From NCBI GenBank assembly GCA_050250665.1, contig JBFWOF010000098.1, positions 1 to 7,863 of the forward strand: 7,863 nt of DNA. The letters are read 5' to 3'. The stretch is from JADKFD01 sp050250665 (GTDB taxonomy: Bacteria; Pseudomonadota; Gammaproteobacteria; Xanthomonadales; SZUA-5). Within the stretch, counting starts at the first letter, position 1, and each line of letters opens with the position of its first letter. Both the position numbers and the translations under genes were made by a program. Below are positions 1 to 6,849 of the stretch, piece after piece. Under the pieces are notes generated by a model. That model did not search any database. It saw nothing but the letters and a program-made list of their open reading frames with translations, and was not told where the DNA came from.

Positions 1-77
1 TAGGAGCAAAGCGGCGCCGCGTCGCTGCTGTTCGGCTTGAACCCGGCCATGCGGACGCGAGGACCCGGCGTACCACT

Positions 78-151
78 GTAGGAGCGACCTCGCGTCGCGA
101 CCGGCCCGCTGCACGTTCACCGCTGCGGTCGCGCCGCAAGGGCGCTCCTAC
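78..151. repeat. Inverted pair of REP-like palindromic elements
   Basis: Two 26-base copies face each other: 78-103 on the plus strand and 126-151 on the minus strand, with 22 bases between them. Read in the same direction both begin GTAGGAGCG and end GCGACCG, and they match at 23 of 26 positions. Each copy has its own small hairpin with 5-bp arms (GCGAC/GTCGC at 84-88 and 94-98; GCGCC/GGCGC at 131-135 and 141-145). The two arm differences are compensatory, so both hairpins stay perfect. The whole pair can also fold into one long stem. The copies lie just beyond the stop codon of the acetyltransferase gene and could end or stabilise its transcript (inference). The first bases of the window (TAGGAGC) may be the edge of a further copy. 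GTAGGAGCG-type REPs are common between genes in Xanthomonadales and Pseudomonas relatives. Confidence 0.8.
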
Positions 152-181
152 TGGCAAACAAGCTCCGCGCGAGGCGCCGGC

Positions 182-2839
182 TCACAAGGCCAGCGACACC
201 AGCAACATGCTGGTGTCGTCCGGATCCACTCGAACCCTGAATCCCAGTTTGCGCATCATCTTCTGCATCTTGCGGTTCTCGGCCAGCACCATGCCATCCA
301 TTCGATTGAGCCCGCGCTCGCGGGCTACATCGATCAGCGCCTGCATCAGTTGAACGCCCAGACCCTGTCCCTGCCAGGCGTCGCCGATGGCGATGGCGAA
401 CTCGCAGCTGTGCATGTCGGGATTGAGCATGTAGCGGGCGACGCCGGCGATGCCTGTCTGTGGCTCCGATTCCGGAGATTGCCTCGGCATCCGGTCGACT
501 TCGGCCACCAGCGCCATTTCCCGCCAGTAATCGATCTGGGTGTAACGTGCGAGCTGCCGCGGCGCCAGTTCCTTGACGCTGGCGACAAAACGGAAATATC
601 GGGTCTCTTCCGACATCGAACGCACGAATTCCTGCAGCGAGTCGGCGTCCTCCGGGCGGATGGCGCGCAAGCGCCAGGCGCTTCCGTCGCGCATCAGGCA
701 CTCGCGCTCGAGCGCCGTCGGATACGGCATGATCGCCATGTGCCCGTAGGGCAAGCCCCCGGGTTCAAGGGAAGTCTTGAGCAGGATCCGGGCGTCGACC
801 ACGCTGACCCCGCGCTCGTCGACAATCAGCGGATTGAGATCGATCTCGGCAATTTCCGGGAACTCGCAGACCAGTTCGGACACGCGCAGCAGCACCTGCT
901 CGACGGCATCGACATCGGCAGCCGCAGCACCGCGCCACTGGCCGAGCATGCGCGCGGCGCGACTGCGTTCGATCAGCCGTCGTGCCAGAAAACGGTTCAG
1001 TGGCGGCAGCTCCATGGCTCGGTCAGCATAGATCTCGATGGCCCGCCCGCCGGCACCGAAGAGCAGCACCGGGCCAAACAGCGCATCAGTCACCACACCC
1101 ACGTAGAGCTCGCGCGCGTGTCGTGAGGACACCATCGGCTCGACCGCAATGCCATCGATGCGGGCCTCAGGTGCCCGAGCGCGCACGCCATCCATCATGG
1201 TCTGCCAGGCCAGCTGCAACTGTCGGGCCCCGCGAACGTCGAGCAGTACGCCATCCACATCCGATTTGTGCGTGATGTCGGGCGAACTGATCTTGAGCAC
1301 CACGGGGTAGCCGATCTGCTGGGCGATCAGGGTAGCTTCCTGCGGGCTGCGACTGAGCTGGGTATGGGCGACCGGAATGTGGAAAGCCGCCAGCAGCGCC
1401 TTGGATTCCATTTCCGAGAGCAGCACCCGCCCCTGCCCCAACACGTCGGTCAGCAGCAGTCGCGCGCTGTCCAAATCCGGCAGTCGACCCTCCGCCAGAG
1501 CTGGCGGGGTCTGCCAGCGCAATTGCTGGTTGCGATAGAAGCTGGCGAGATTGCCGAAGGCATCCACAGCAGGTTCCGGGGTTCGGAAAGTAGGGATGCC
1601 GGCATGGGACAGCAGTGCCCGTGATTCCAGCACACGGCGGTCACCCAGCCAGCAGGCGATCAGTGGCTTGCCGGCCCGCTCATGCAGATCGATCAGGCTC
1701 CGGGCATAGGCCAGCGGATCGGAATCAGCCTTGGGTGCGTGCAAGGCCAGCACACCGTCCACACCCGGGTCCTTCATCACCGCAGCGACAGCAGCGCCAA
1801 AGGTCGCGGCGTCGGCGCGCTCGCCGATGTCGACTGGCGTGGCGACGGTCGCCTCGCCGCTCAAAGCCAGCAATTGCTGCGCCGTATCGGCGCCCAGGCT
1901 GGCCAGCGTGAGCCCGGATTCCAGTGCCCAGTCGGCGGCGAGCAAACCCGGGCCACCGCCGTTGGCAACGATTGCCAGTCGCCGACCACTGGGCCGATAG
2001 CGTGAGGCCAGACATTTGACCGCCGAGAACAGCTGCACGAAGAAGCGCACGCGCACGGCGCCGGCACGGCGCAGCGCAGCGTCGAAGACATCGTCCTCAC
2101 CCACCAGCGCCCGCGAATGGGTGTGCGCGGCGGCAGCCGTTCCCGGAAAACGCCCGGCCTTGAGCACCACCACGGGTTTGATCGTGGCCACCGCACGCAA
2201 GGCGGACAGAAAGCTGCGCGGCTCGCGCACGCCTTCCAGATAGATGACGATGCTCTCGGTGGCCAGATCGGCGGCCAGGAAATCGAGCACTTCGGCCATG
2301 TCGATGTCACGCTGGGCACCGACCGTGGCCACCAGCGAAAAACCGACGCCCTGGTCCAGCGCCCAATCCATGGTCGAGGCAGCCAACGATCCCGACTGCG
2401 CCAGAAAGGCCACACTGCCGGGCGGCGGCATCGGTCCCAGCAGACTCAGGTTCAAGCCATGGCCGGGCCGTTGGAGACCAATGGAATCCGGTCCCAGCAG
2501 GCGCACGCCGTGCGCACGCGCTGCCTGCAGCAGGCGATCCATGGACCCAGCCGGCCCGCAGCTTCCGGTGTGCAGCACCAGCCGCAGCTGCCAGGCCCCC
2601 AGCCGAGGCATGAACTCTGCAGCCCGATCGGCATCCATCAGCAGCCAGACCACATCCGCTGTCATCGGCGCAGCATCGGCCGCCAGCAAGGCCGGGCTCA
2701 GAGGGTCCAGACGGGCCCTGCCATCGGCGATCCAGTCGCCAAGCGCAGCGCTGACCTGCCGCAGCTCGGCCGCCGGCAGCGCATGCACCACCCAGATCCG
2801 CTGCGGATCGAACAGTCGGGTCAGCGCATGCTTTTCCAC
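182..2839 (-). CDS. Pat-type protein lysine acetyltransferase (acyl-CoA synthetase-like body + GNAT)
   Basis: An 885-residue protein with the architecture of Salmonella Pat / E. coli PatZ. The order is: a CoA-binding Rossmann-like region (about 5-130), two flavodoxin-like succinyl-CoA ligase regions (about 140-265 and 285-440), an ATP-grasp domain (about 470-690, with VLKISSP at 514-520, FGAGGRAIE at 594-602 and EIDLNPLIV at 665-673), and a C-terminal GNAT domain (about 718-885). The GNAT domain has the acetyl-CoA pyrophosphate loop QGQGLG (823-828) and Glu813 in CEFAI, the place of the catalytic glutamate described for Pat. The family acetylates lysines in the cytoplasm, classically inactivating acetyl-CoA synthetase; the ligase-like part is thought to be regulatory. 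The start is GTG, 16 bases after the deacetylase stop, without a clear Shine-Dalgarno, so translation may be coupled. The start fits because MEKHALTRLFDPQ resembles usual Pat N-termini. His241 (HSRALVG) aligns with the phospho-histidine of active ADP-forming synthetases. A genuine ADP-forming acyl-CoA synthetase activity is therefore a possible alternative or additional role. Confidence 0.93.
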   Translation of the reverse strand: MEKHALTRLFDPQRIWVVHALPAAELRQVSAALGDWIADGRARLDPLSPALLAADAAPMTADVVWLLMDADRAAEFMPRLGAWQLRLVLHTGSCGPAGSMDRLLQAARAHGVRLLGPDSIGLQRPGHGLNLSLLGPMPPPGSVAFLAQSGSLAASTMDWALDQGVGFSLVATVGAQRDIDMAEVLDFLAADLATESIVIYLEGVREPRSFLSALRAVATIKPVVVLKAGRFPGTAAAAHTHSRALVGEDDVFDAALRRAGAVRVRFFVQLFSAVKCLASRYRPSGRRLAIVANGGGPGLLAADWALESGLTLASLGADTAQQLLALSGEATVATPVDIGERADAATFGAAVAAVMKDPGVDGVLALHAPKADSDPLAYARSLIDLHERAGKPLIACWLGDRRVLESRALLSHAGIPTFRTPEPAVDAFGNLASFYRNQQLRWQTPPALAEGRLPDLDSARLLLTDVLGQGRVLLSEMESKALLAAFHIPVAHTQLSRSPQEATLIAQQIGYPVVLKISSPDITHKSDVDGVLLDVRGARQLQLAWQTMMDGVRARAPEARIDGIAVEPMVSSRHARELYVGVVTDALFGPVLLFGAGGRAIEIYADRAMELPPLNRFLARRLIERSRAARMLGQWRGAAAADVDAVEQVLLRVSELVCEFPEIAEIDLNPLIVDERGVSVVDARILLKTSLEPGGLPYGHMAIMPYPTALERECLMRDGSAWRLRAIRPEDADSLQEFVRSMSEETRYFRFVASVKELAPRQLARYTQIDYWREMALVAEVDRMPRQSPESEPQTGIAGVARYMLNPDMHSCEFAIAIGDAWQGQGLGVQLMQALIDVARERGLNRMDGMVLAENRKMQKMMRKLGFRVRVDPDDTSMLLVSLAL

Positions 2840-2855
2840 TAGGCCGAGACTGCGC

Positions 2856-3782
2856 TCATTCGAACTCCCCCAGCACCTTCACGTGTGCCAGCACGCTGCG
2901 GGCGAGCGAAGGCAGGTCGTATCCACCTTCCAGCGTGGACACGATGCGGCCATGGGCATGGCGCTTGGCAACGTCCAGTACCTGCTCGGTCACCCAGGCG
3001 TAGTCCGATTCGACCCAGCGCAGTTGCGACATGTCGTCATCACGGTGCGCATCGAAGCCTGCCGAGATCACGATCAGCTGCGGCTGGAAACGCTCCAGTG
3101 CCGGCAGCCAGTCGCGACTGACCGCGCCGCGCATGGCGCTGCCGTCGCTGTACGGCGGCAGGGGCACGTTGACCATGTTGAAGCCCAGGGGCTCGGTGCC
3201 GCTGGCCGGATACAGGGGGTGCTGGAAGGTGGACACCATCAGCACGCGCTCGTCGTTGGCCAGGATGTTCTCGCTGCCATTGCCATGATGGACGTCGAAA
3301 TCGACCAGGGCCACGCGCGCCAGACCGTGCTCCTCCAGCGCATGCAGCACGCCCACGGCGGCATTGTTGTAGAAGCAGAAGCCCATGGCTTCGTTGCGGA
3401 CGGCATGGTGGCCTGGCGGGCGCACCGCGCAGAAGGCACGGTCGAACTCACCGGCCATGACACCGTCGACACCCCGGACTACCGCTCCTGCGGCGCGGCG
3501 TGCTGCGCGCAGCGTGTAGGCATTCATGAAGGTATCCGGGTCGACATGGGCGTAGCCCTCGCCCGGCAGGGCCGCGTCCAGCTCGGCCAGATAGAGTGCG
3601 TCGTGGGCATGCCGCAGCACCTGGCGACTGACCTCCGGCGCCTCGATGTGACGCAGCCAATCCAACACCCCTGCAGCCGCCAGACGATCTTCGATGGCGC
3701 GCAGGCGAGCCGGGGATTCCGGGTGATGCGGCCCCATGTCATGGCGCAGACAATCGGGGTGGGAAATGTAGGCCAGCGTCAA
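2856..3782 (-). CDS. Histone deacetylase family protein (AcuC/HDAC-like, zinc-dependent)
   Basis: A 308-residue arginase/deacetylase-fold enzyme of usual family length. All hallmark motifs are visible: HPES (20-23), RPPGHHA (121-127) with the catalytic His pair H125/H126, GFCFYNN (134-140), DFDVHHGNG (161-169) giving zinc ligands D163 and H165, SAGFDAH (240-246) giving the third ligand D244, and EGGYD (285-289) with the transition-state tyrosine Y288. It should therefore be catalytically intact. In bacteria these cytoplasmic enzymes remove acyl groups from lysines (AcuC acts on acetyl-CoA synthetase in Bacillus) or from polyamines and other small amides; the substrate here is not shown. The start is TTG, chosen because GGAG sits 6 bases upstream, an in-frame TAG lies shortly before, and the strand containing YISHP is needed for the fold. 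It is followed after 16 bases by the Pat-type acetyltransferase, which suggests a shared transcript and opposing roles. Confidence 0.95.
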   Translation of the reverse strand: MTLAYISHPDCLRHDMGPHHPESPARLRAIEDRLAAAGVLDWLRHIEAPEVSRQVLRHAHDALYLAELDAALPGEGYAHVDPDTFMNAYTLRAARRAAGAVVRGVDGVMAGEFDRAFCAVRPPGHHAVRNEAMGFCFYNNAAVGVLHALEEHGLARVALVDFDVHHGNGSENILANDERVLMVSTFQHPLYPASGTEPLGFNMVNVPLPPYSDGSAMRGAVSRDWLPALERFQPQLIVISAGFDAHRDDDMSQLRWVESDYAWVTEQVLDVAKRHAHGRIVSTLEGGYDLPSLARSVLAHVKVLGEFE

Positions 3783-3883
3783 CGGAGGCTCCGAAGTACA
3801 GGGATCAGGACAAGACTAACGCACAGGCAGCAGCCAACAGCGTTGAGCATGCAGAGGACAACCGCCCCGCACCTTGAGCCCGC

Positions 3884-4435
3884 TCAAGCGTGACCCAGCC
3901 AGCGACGCGCCATGCGCTGCAGCGAAGGATCCATCGCCGGATCATTCAGCACCTGGGCCACCGGCACCCAGGCCAGCGCCAGCGACTCCTCCGACACCTG
4001 AAAGTCCTCGCTGCCGGTGCAACGCAGCACAAAGCGCACGTCCCAGTGCGTGTGTTCGGGCTCAGGCCCGCGCGCCGGAATACGGTGCGCGTCCAGATCG
4101 AAGATGTCGGGCTCGATCCGCAGATCGCCGAGTCCGGACTCTTCCTCGGCCTCCCGCAGCGCCACGGCCATCAGATCAGGATCGCCATCGGCATGTCCTC
4201 CCAGCTGCAACCAGCGCCCGAGCTTGCGGTGATGGGTCAGCAGCACCCGCTGACCATCGGCCGACAGCAACCAGCACGAGGCCGTGAAATGCCCGTCCAG
4301 GCGCGTGCGCAGGAAGACATCATCGCCGCTCCGGGCAAATGCCAGGAACTGGTGAGTCACCTCCAGCGCTTCCGGTCGCGCCTGCGCAAAGGCCTGCAGC
4401 AGGTCGATCACCTTTGTACTCAGAACTGTAGACAA
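3884..4435 (-). CDS. NUDIX hydrolase
   Basis: Cytoplasmic NUDIX-fold hydrolase, 183 residues from the chosen start. The Nudix box runs from G80 to L102: G-HADGD-P-DLMAVAL-REAEEESGL. The metal-binding glutamates of REUxEExGU are present (E95, E98, E99), but the first conserved glutamate of the box is proline (P86). Proteins of this family cleave nucleoside diphosphates linked to another group (nucleotide sugars, dinucleoside polyphosphates, oxidised nucleotides); nothing here identifies the substrate. The start is uncertain. A TTG at 4435 has a perfect AAGGAG 6 bases upstream and is preferred. A GTG at 4450 in the same frame would add five residues but has no ribosome binding site. The gene is divergent from the amino acid permease and is followed by the deacetylase gene after 101 bases, so it may head that operon or stand alone. 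Confidence 0.9.
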   Translation of the reverse strand: MSTVLSTKVIDLLQAFAQARPEALEVTHQFLAFARSGDDVFLRTRLDGHFTASCWLLSADGQRVLLTHHRKLGRWLQLGGHADGDPDLMAVALREAEEESGLGDLRIEPDIFDLDAHRIPARGPEPEHTHWDVRFVLRCTGSEDFQVSEESLALAWVPVAQVLNDPAMDPSLQRMARRWLGHA

Positions 4436-4452
4436 CCGCCGCTCCTTCACGC

Positions 4453-4482
4453 TTGCTGCACACTCTGGTGCTGCCGTATGTT
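4453..4482 (+). promoter_or_regulatory. Candidate sigma70-like promoter for the permease
   Basis: In the 171-base region between the divergent NUDIX and permease genes, TTGCTG (4453-4458) is followed after 18 bases by TATGTT (4477-4482). This would leave a 5' leader of about 130 bases before the permease start. The match is moderate and based on consensus only. The leader holds no ORF, riboswitch or operator that I can recognise. Confidence 0.3.
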
Positions 4483-4621
4483 AGCGCCGCCAAAGTCCCG
4501 GGATCATGGTCCGACCACTCGTCAGACCGGAAAACGAGACCTTCCTTCCGACGCGGAATCGACGGCACCGGGCCATACGGCCCTGACGATCATGCGTCCA
4601 ACCCCAATGCTGGAGCAAAGC

Positions 4622-6028
4622 ATGATCTTCTGGCGCGTCAAGCCGCTTGATCAGATTCTCGAGACCGCTTCCAAGAAAAGTCTGAAACGCCAGCTGGGCG
4701 CCTTTCAGCTCACCATGCTGGGCATAGGCGCGATCATCGGGACGGGCATCTTCGTGCTGAGTGCGGTGGCCGCCAATCTGGCCGGCCCCGGCATGATGAT
4801 TTCTTTCGTCATCGCTGCAACTGTGTGCGCTCTGGCTGCGCTCTGCTATGCCGAATTGGCGTCCATGGTGCCTGTTTCAGGAAGCGCCTACACCTATTCC
4901 TACGCAGTGCTCGGTGAACTTGTAGCCTGGGTTGTTGGCTGGGCCTTGATTTTGGAGTACGCAGTCGCTGCCAGCGCTGTGTCTGTTGGGTGGTCCGGGT
5001 ACGTCGTGGGGCTGATTCGGCACTCGGTGTTTGATTTTCCACAGGCACTTGCGGCAGGCCCGCTGGATCCTGTCCCCGGGGTCATCAATCTCCCGGCAGT
5101 CTTGGTAGCGCTAGGGGTTACGGGATTGTTGGTCATTGGGACCTCGAAAAGTGCTGCGGTCAATGCCGTATTGGTAGCAATCAAGATACTGGCACTGACG
5201 GCGTTTATCGCCATTGCCCTACCGGCATCAACCTCCGCAAACTTTCAACCCTTCCTTCCGACTGGGTTCCACGGCGTTTTTACGGCTTCGGCAACGATAT
5301 TCTTTGCTTACGTAGGATTTGATGCCGTGTCCACCGCAGCCGAAGAAACCAAGGACCCACGACGAACGATGCCCATTGGGATCATCGGTTCGCTTGGAAT
5401 CTGCACGGTCTTCTATTTGTTGATTGCGGCTGCAATGATCGGCTCAGTCGGGGCACAGCCCGGCGGAGAACTGGCGAAATCGGCCGAGCCACTGGCGTTC
5501 GTGATGCGCGCGATTGGGTGGCCGTGGACCGGGAATGCAATTGCGATTGCTGCAGGACTGGCCCTACCCTCTGTAATCCTGATGATGATCTATGGCCAGA
5601 CCAGGATATTCTTTGTCATGTCGAGGGACGGATTGCTTCCCGAAGTGTTTTCGAAAGTCCATCCGAAATTCCACACACCCCATGTGATAACCCTCTTGAC
5701 TGGAATATTTGTGGCGACATTCGCCGGGCTATTCCCTCTGGATTGGCTGGCTGATATTTCAAATGCAGGCACGCTGTTCGCGTTCTTCTTGGTTTCACTT
5801 GCCGTTCTGATTCTCAGAAAAACCCAGCCCAATCGCTACAGGCCGTTTTCAACGCCCTGGGCATTGATTATTTGCCCACTGGCGATGGCAGGGTGCGCAT
5901 TCCTATTCTTCAATCTTAAGGGCAATACTGAGCTATATTTTCTGTGCTGGGCTGCCATAGGCTTGGTCATCTACTACCTTTATGGCCGCCGACGCAGCCA
6001 TCTGGCAAATGGAACGTCTCCGCAGTAA
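4622..6028 (+). CDS. APC-superfamily amino acid permease (cationic amino acid transporter-like)
   Basis: A 468-residue inner-membrane transporter with about 12 hydrophobic segments (roughly 27-49, 58-80, 98-130, 157-172, 178-199, 217-240, 251-277, 303-333, 354-372, 380-398, 412-430, 436-454). The substrate-binding signature of the fold is clear: GIGAIIGTGIF (34-44) in the unwound TM1, and GFDAVSTAAEETKDP (232-246) around TM6, typical of the CAT group that includes YfnA and GkApcT. It probably imports amino acids by proton symport or exchange; the substrate cannot be read from sequence. The start is the third of three nearby in-frame ATGs, chosen because GGAG lies 6 bases before it; the frame stays open far upstream but that part is antisense to the NUDIX gene. 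Composition is unusual: 5581-5640 has 29 G+C of 60 and 5701-5760 has 30 of 60, against 42 of 60 at 2641-2700 in the acetyltransferase. This suggests transfer or relaxed codon use. Confidence 0.93.
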   Translation: MIFWRVKPLDQILETASKKSLKRQLGAFQLTMLGIGAIIGTGIFVLSAVAANLAGPGMMISFVIAATVCALAALCYAELASMVPVSGSAYTYSYAVLGELVAWVVGWALILEYAVAASAVSVGWSGYVVGLIRHSVFDFPQALAAGPLDPVPGVINLPAVLVALGVTGLLVIGTSKSAAVNAVLVAIKILALTAFIAIALPASTSANFQPFLPTGFHGVFTASATIFFAYVGFDAVSTAAEETKDPRRTMPIGIIGSLGICTVFYLLIAAAMIGSVGAQPGGELAKSAEPLAFVMRAIGWPWTGNAIAIAAGLALPSVILMMIYGQTRIFFVMSRDGLLPEVFSKVHPKFHTPHVITLLTGIFVATFAGLFPLDWLADISNAGTLFAFFLVSLAVLILRKTQPNRYRPFSTPWALIICPLAMAGCAFLFFNLKGNTELYFLCWAAIGLVIYYLYGRRRSHLANGTSPQ

Positions 6029-6058
6029 CTGCGGAGTTGTCACTGCATGATGCAACTC
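6020..6058 (+). terminator. Hairpins at the end of the permease gene
   Basis: CCGCAG-TAA-CTGCGG (6020-6034) is a perfect 6-bp stem with the permease stop codon as its loop. It is followed at once by GAGTTG (6034-6039) pairing with CAACTC (6053-6058) around the small palindrome TGCATGATGCA. There is no run of T after either, so this is not a standard intrinsic terminator. It may slow RNA decay or act together with the palindromic repeats that follow. Confidence 0.35.
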
Positions 6059-6124
6059 ACGTCGGCCGCGAAGCGGCCTACGTGACTCGCAGAGCTGTGA
6101 CGTAGACCCTTCGGGTCAACGTGA
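6057..6124. repeat. Inverted pair of a second REP-like palindrome family
   Basis: Copy A (6057-6085, plus) and copy B (6098-6124, minus) face each other across 12 bases. Read in the same direction both have the frame TCACGT, a G+C stem arm, loop GAA, the matching arm, then TACGT. The stem arms differ but each pairs with itself: GGCCGC/GCGGCC in A and GACCC/GGGTC in B. This family is unrelated to the GTAGGAGCG pair near the left edge. It sits between the permease and the tRNA gene, where such paired elements commonly act as transcript stabilisers or termination helpers (inference). Confidence 0.75.
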
Positions 6125-6201
6125 CCTACTTCCTGTCGCTTGCTGCGCGTACATGCCCACCGACCGCGACAAGCAGCACTCCCACCCAGCGCGCCTTGTT
6201 G

Positions 6202-6207
6202 TATGCT
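6202..6207 (+). promoter_or_regulatory. Candidate -10 box of the tRNA-Arg gene
   Basis: TATGCT ends 11 bases before the mature tRNA 5' end and is followed by a G+C-only stretch (CCGCGGCG), as in the discriminator of stringently controlled stable-RNA promoters. I could not find a convincing -35 box at the right distance. Confidence 0.3.
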
Positions 6208-6218
6208 CCGCGGCGAGC

Positions 6219-6295
6219 GGGTCCGTAGCTCAGCTGGATAGAGCACCTGGCTTCGAACCAGGTGGTCGGGGGTTCGAGTCCCTCCGGGCCCGCCA
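6219..6295 (+). tRNA. tRNA-Arg (anticodon TCG)
   Basis: A complete 77-base cloverleaf. The acceptor stem GGGTCCG pairs with CGGGCCC with one G-T pair. The D arm is GCTC/GAGC with loop AGCTGGATA. The anticodon stem CCTGG/CCAGG carries loop CTTCGAA, anticodon TCG at 6253-6255, which reads the arginine codon CGA. The variable loop has 5 bases (TGGTC), and the T arm is GGGGG/CCCTC with loop TTCGAGT. The discriminator is G and CCA is encoded. The 8-base palindrome TTCCGGAA follows directly. No second copy of the tRNA 3' end is present in the window, but tRNA-Arg genes are common integration sites and the genes to the right look accessory. Confidence 0.97.
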
Positions 6296-6396
6296 TTCCG
6301 GAATCTCTTCAGAAGCCTCGCTTTGGTGGCGACAAGCCAGCCAGTAGCGCCGTGCCCGCGGCACATGCGGACTAGACGCACCGCCGTCATTCGCCT

Positions 6397-6849
6397 GTGC
6401 CGGATCCCGAAAATGGCTCCTCTTGGCCCACTCAGGCCCCATCCCGCGATTACGCCAGCCTGCGACTTGCCGCGCGCCCGCCAGACGCCTACGATCCCGT
6501 GCAACTCCTGATCCCAGGCGCTTCCTTGGCCAACGCCGCCCTTCTGCCCCCCGACCAGAGCTCGCCAGCCCGCGAGCGCGAAGCGGCCATGCTGGCGCGC
6601 TGTGTCGCCATCGCCTGCGGCAGGTCGGAAACACTGCAAGCCGACGACGCGCCTGTCCTTGCCCTGGCGGCCTCCCTTCTGCAACACCGCCGTCCCGAAG
6701 CTGCGCACGCCCTGGCCACGGCAGCCGAACAAGTCCGCAGCACGCAGCACGCGCCGCAAGCTACACTCGCTGAACTGCTGCGCAGTGGGCTGATCACGGA
6801 CCTGCCCCGCTTCAAGGAACGATTGTTGCGGCAGCTGGGCGCTCCATGA
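6397..6849 (+). CDS. Hypothetical protein upstream of a nucleotidyltransferase-like gene
   Basis: I do not recognise the family. The 150-residue product from GTG is soluble and mostly helical by appearance, rich in Ala, Leu and Arg, with no signal peptide or membrane segment. It has a proline-rich N-terminus up to about residue 60, then long amphipathic stretches (AREREAAMLARCVAIACG, AEQVRSTQ) and a conserved-looking C-terminal tail LAELLRSGLITDLPRFKERL. The start is uncertain: GTG 6397 has no ribosome binding site, and GTG 6499 or ATG 6589 are later in-frame options; the frame opens after a TAG at 6373. Its stop codon overlaps the ATG of the next gene (ATGA, 6846-6849), which argues that it is a real gene translated together with its neighbour. 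Such an arrangement with a nucleotidyltransferase-like partner recalls two-gene toxin-antitoxin or abortive-infection units, but no function is shown. Confidence 0.65.
   Translation: MPDPENGSSWPTQAPSRDYASLRLAARPPDAYDPVQLLIPGASLANAALLPPDQSSPAREREAAMLARCVAIACGRSETLQADDAPVLALAASLLQHRRPEAAHALATAAEQVRSTQHAPQATLAELLRSGLITDLPRFKERLLRQLGAP

Noticed and set aside
350..1126. Plus-strand 258-codon frame opposite the acetyltransferase C-terminal half
   Set aside because: It is a shadow of the GNAT and ATP-grasp coding sequence; no domain and no ribosome binding site.
3873..3888. Inverted repeat CTTGAG-CCCG-CTCAAG at the end of the NUDIX gene
   Set aside because: The stem is perfect but only 6 bp and no T-run follows on either strand, so I do not call a terminator.
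2244..3893. Plus-strand 549-codon open frame opposite the deacetylase and Pat genes
   Set aside because: It is antisense to two motif-complete genes, and its product is low-complexity Arg/Ala/Gln-rich with no recognisable domain; long antisense frames are expected at this GC content.
3890..4621. Upstream extension of the permease reading frame
   Set aside because: The frame is open but antisense to the NUDIX gene, and the permease N-terminus and ribosome binding site clearly place the start at 4622.
6312..6336. Possible terminator after the tRNA (GCCTCGCTTTGGTGGC)
   Set aside because: The stem has a mismatch and only a few pairs, with no following T-run.
6153..6347. Plus-strand 64-codon frame containing VAQLDRAPGFEPGGRGFESL
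   Set aside because: It is the forward translation of the tRNA-Arg gene, a common annotation artefact.
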